64,000 nucleotides of DNA from Bifidobacterium sp. ESL0790 (GTDB taxonomy: Bacteria; Actinomycetota; Actinomycetes; Actinomycetales; Bifidobacteriaceae): the NCBI RefSeq assembly GCF_029395435.1, contig NZ_CP113915.1, positions 1,612,001 through 1,676,000 on the forward strand, in the 5' to 3' direction. Every line of letters begins with the position of its first letter. Position 1 is the first letter of the stretch. The position numbers and the translations under genes were made by a program. The notes beneath the pieces are model-generated. The model was not told the origin of the DNA. It saw nothing but the letters and a program-made list of their open reading frames with translations, and did not search any database. This document shows positions 62,945 to 64,000 of this stretch, one piece after another.

Positions 62945-63814
62945 TCAGACGGCCACCGGCGCCTTGATGGACGGGTGATGCTGGTAGTTCAAAATCTCGA
63001 AATCCTCGTACTTATAGTCGAAGATCGAGTCCGCCTTTTCAATCCTGATCTGCGGATACGGATAAGGCTCGCGGCCGAGCTGGGTGAGCACCTGCTCGAT
63101 GTGGTTGTCGTAGACGTGGCAATCGCCGCCGGTCCAAACGAACTCCCCCGGCTCGAGGCCTGTCTGCTGCGCCATCATCAACGTAAGCAGCGAATAGGAC
63201 GCGATGTTGAACGGCACTCCTAGAAACATGTCGCAGGAACGCTGGTAAAGCTGGCATGAAAGCTTGCCATCGGCCACATAGAACTGGAAGAGCGCATGGC
63301 AGGGCGGCAACGCCATTTCCTCGACCTCGGCCGGGTTCCACGCAGTGACGATCATACGGCGTGAGTCCGGATGTGTTTTGATAAGATCCAACACATTGGA
63401 AATCTGGTCGATGGTGCGATTTGGATCATCCTTGGTCGGTGCGGGCCAACTGCGCCACTGCACGCCGTAAACCGGACCCAAGTCACCGTTTTCGTCGGCC
63501 CACTCGTCCCAGATGTGCACGTTGTGCTCCTGCAGCCAGCGCACGTTGCTCGAGCCTTTGAGGAACCACAGCAGCTCGTAGGCGATGCCCTTGAAGAACA
63601 CGGTCTTGGTGGTCAGCAACGGGAAGCTCTTCGACAGGTCGAAGCGCATCTGCTGGCCGAACAGCGAGATCGTGCCCGTGCCGGTGCGGTCAGTCTTGAG
63701 CGTCCCCTCGCGCAGGATCTTGCGTACGAGGTCCTCATAGGGCATCGGGATGTCGGTTTGCGGACGGTCGGGAATCTCGCGACGAATTTCTTCAAGCTGT
63801 TCTTGGTTCAACAT
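62945..63814 (-). CDS. thyA: Thymidylate synthase
   Basis: A 290-aa ThyA that makes dTMP from dUMP with methylene-tetrahydrofolate, producing dihydrofolate for Fol[13 protein letters not shown] at the N-terminal Arg loop, [12 protein letters not shown] with the catalytic Cys, [17 protein letters not shown] and [10 protein letters not shown] are all intact. The start ATG 63814 has no ribosome-binding site, but TAGAAT lies eight bases upstream on the minus strand (63823-63828), so a leaderless mRNA is likely. The thyA and folA genes are 49 bases apart. Confidence 0.95.
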   Translation of the reverse strand: MLNQEQLEEIRREIPDRPQTDIPMPYEDLVRKILREGTLKTDRTGTGTISLFGQQMRFDLSKSFPLLTTKTVFFKGIAYELLWFLKGSSNVRWLQEHNVHIWDEWADENGDLGPVYGVQWRSWPAPTKDDPNRTIDQISNVLDLIKTHPDSRRMIVTAWNPAEVEEMALPPCHALFQFYVADGKLSCQLYQRSCDMFLGVPFNIASYSLLTLMMAQQTGLEPGEFVWTGGDCHVYDNHIEQVLTQLGREPYPYPQIRIEKADSIFDYKYEDFEILNYQHHPSIKAPVAV

Positions 63815-63822
63815 AACCAACC

Positions 63823-63828
63823 ATTCTA
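63823..63828 (-). promoter_or_regulatory. Putative -10 hexamer for leaderless thyA
   Basis: TAGAAT on the minus strand ends eight bases before the thyA ATG. Confidence 0.45.
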
Positions 63829-64000
63829 GCAACCCGGGTCGGCCTTGCGCTCGCGACGAATACCATGTCCACCGCACCACCGCATTCGTTTCACCGAGGG
63901 AAAACGCGCCGGATTGGATGTATCCTGTTCGCTCACCAACACCTCGCCCGTACGACGGGGCTTGGGGTTAGATTGGTAGGGATACGCCTTGACACCAGCA

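Noticed and set aside
63960-64000. Possible TTG start of a plus-strand gene at the right edge
   Set aside because: A weak TAGGGA site precedes TTGACACCAGCA, but only four codons are visible before the window ends, so nothing can be supported.

Overview
The window is a high-GC stretch of an actinobacterial chromosome whose gene content and order fit the genus Bifidobacterium. It contains the actinobacterial block PBP4 carboxypeptidase - tilS - hpt - ftsH - folK-like - DUF3180, the ABC-F factor EttA, an SNF2/SWIM helicase and a GH65 phosphorylase fused to beta-phosphoglucomutase. A complete cytochrome bd system (ndh, cydAB, cydDC) is unusual in human-gut bifidobacteria and recalls insect-gut lineages such as the B. 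asteroides group. The species assignment is inference.

Layout. 1-4.2 kb: 3'-truncated SNF2-type helicase on the minus strand. 4.6-6.4 kb: fused MsrA/MsrB and an orphan RelB/DinJ-type antitoxin. 6.4-11.5 kb: UvrA paralogue and DEAD-box RNA helicase. 11.7-13.2 kb: deformylase-like protein converging on a TIM-barrel protein. 13.6-16.7 kb: EttA and TesB-type thioesterase, with two covarying palindromes between them. 16.9-24.0 kb: small protein, DUF3180, degenerate FolK, FtsH, Hpt, TilS and PBP4. 24.2-28 kb: two GT2 glycosyltransferases flanking an AI-2E-type permease. 28.3-29.1 kb: acetoin/diacetyl reductase. 29.3-36.1 kb: a catabolic locus for four-carbon sugar acids (TIM, RpiB, PdxA2, DUF1537 kinase, ACS-family MFS transporter) with a divergent SorC-type regulator. 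36.3-38.1 kb: MgtC-like protein and polyprenyl diphosphate synthase. 38.3-44.6 kb: two paralogous sortase-anchored surface proteins. 45-54.3 kb: cydC, cydD, cydB, cydA and two NDH-2 genes. 54.6-57.7 kb: beta-PGM/GH65 fusion. 57.9-61.1 kb: tRNA-Glu, TrmB, a DUF4190-like membrane protein, tRNA-Asp and tRNA-Phe. 61.5-63.8 kb: low-molecular-weight phosphatase, dihydrofolate reductase and thymidylate synthase.

The strongest unusual signal is the surface-protein pair. In each copy a consensus promoter and ribosome-binding site precede a signal-peptide frame that runs into a run of nine C. With nine C the frame stops at once. With ten C it would read into the 2.1-2.6 kb exported, cell-wall-anchored protein. 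Both genes therefore look like phase-variable genes in the OFF state. The two base differences between the copies in the leader are silent only in the signal-peptide frame, which supports its translation.

Other themes are erosion of the folate cluster (folE and folP absent, FolK active-site motifs lost) while DHFR and thymidylate synthase remain; a compact NADH-to-oxygen chain; several families of palindromic repeats whose stems covary; and several genes that may be translated from leaderless mRNAs.
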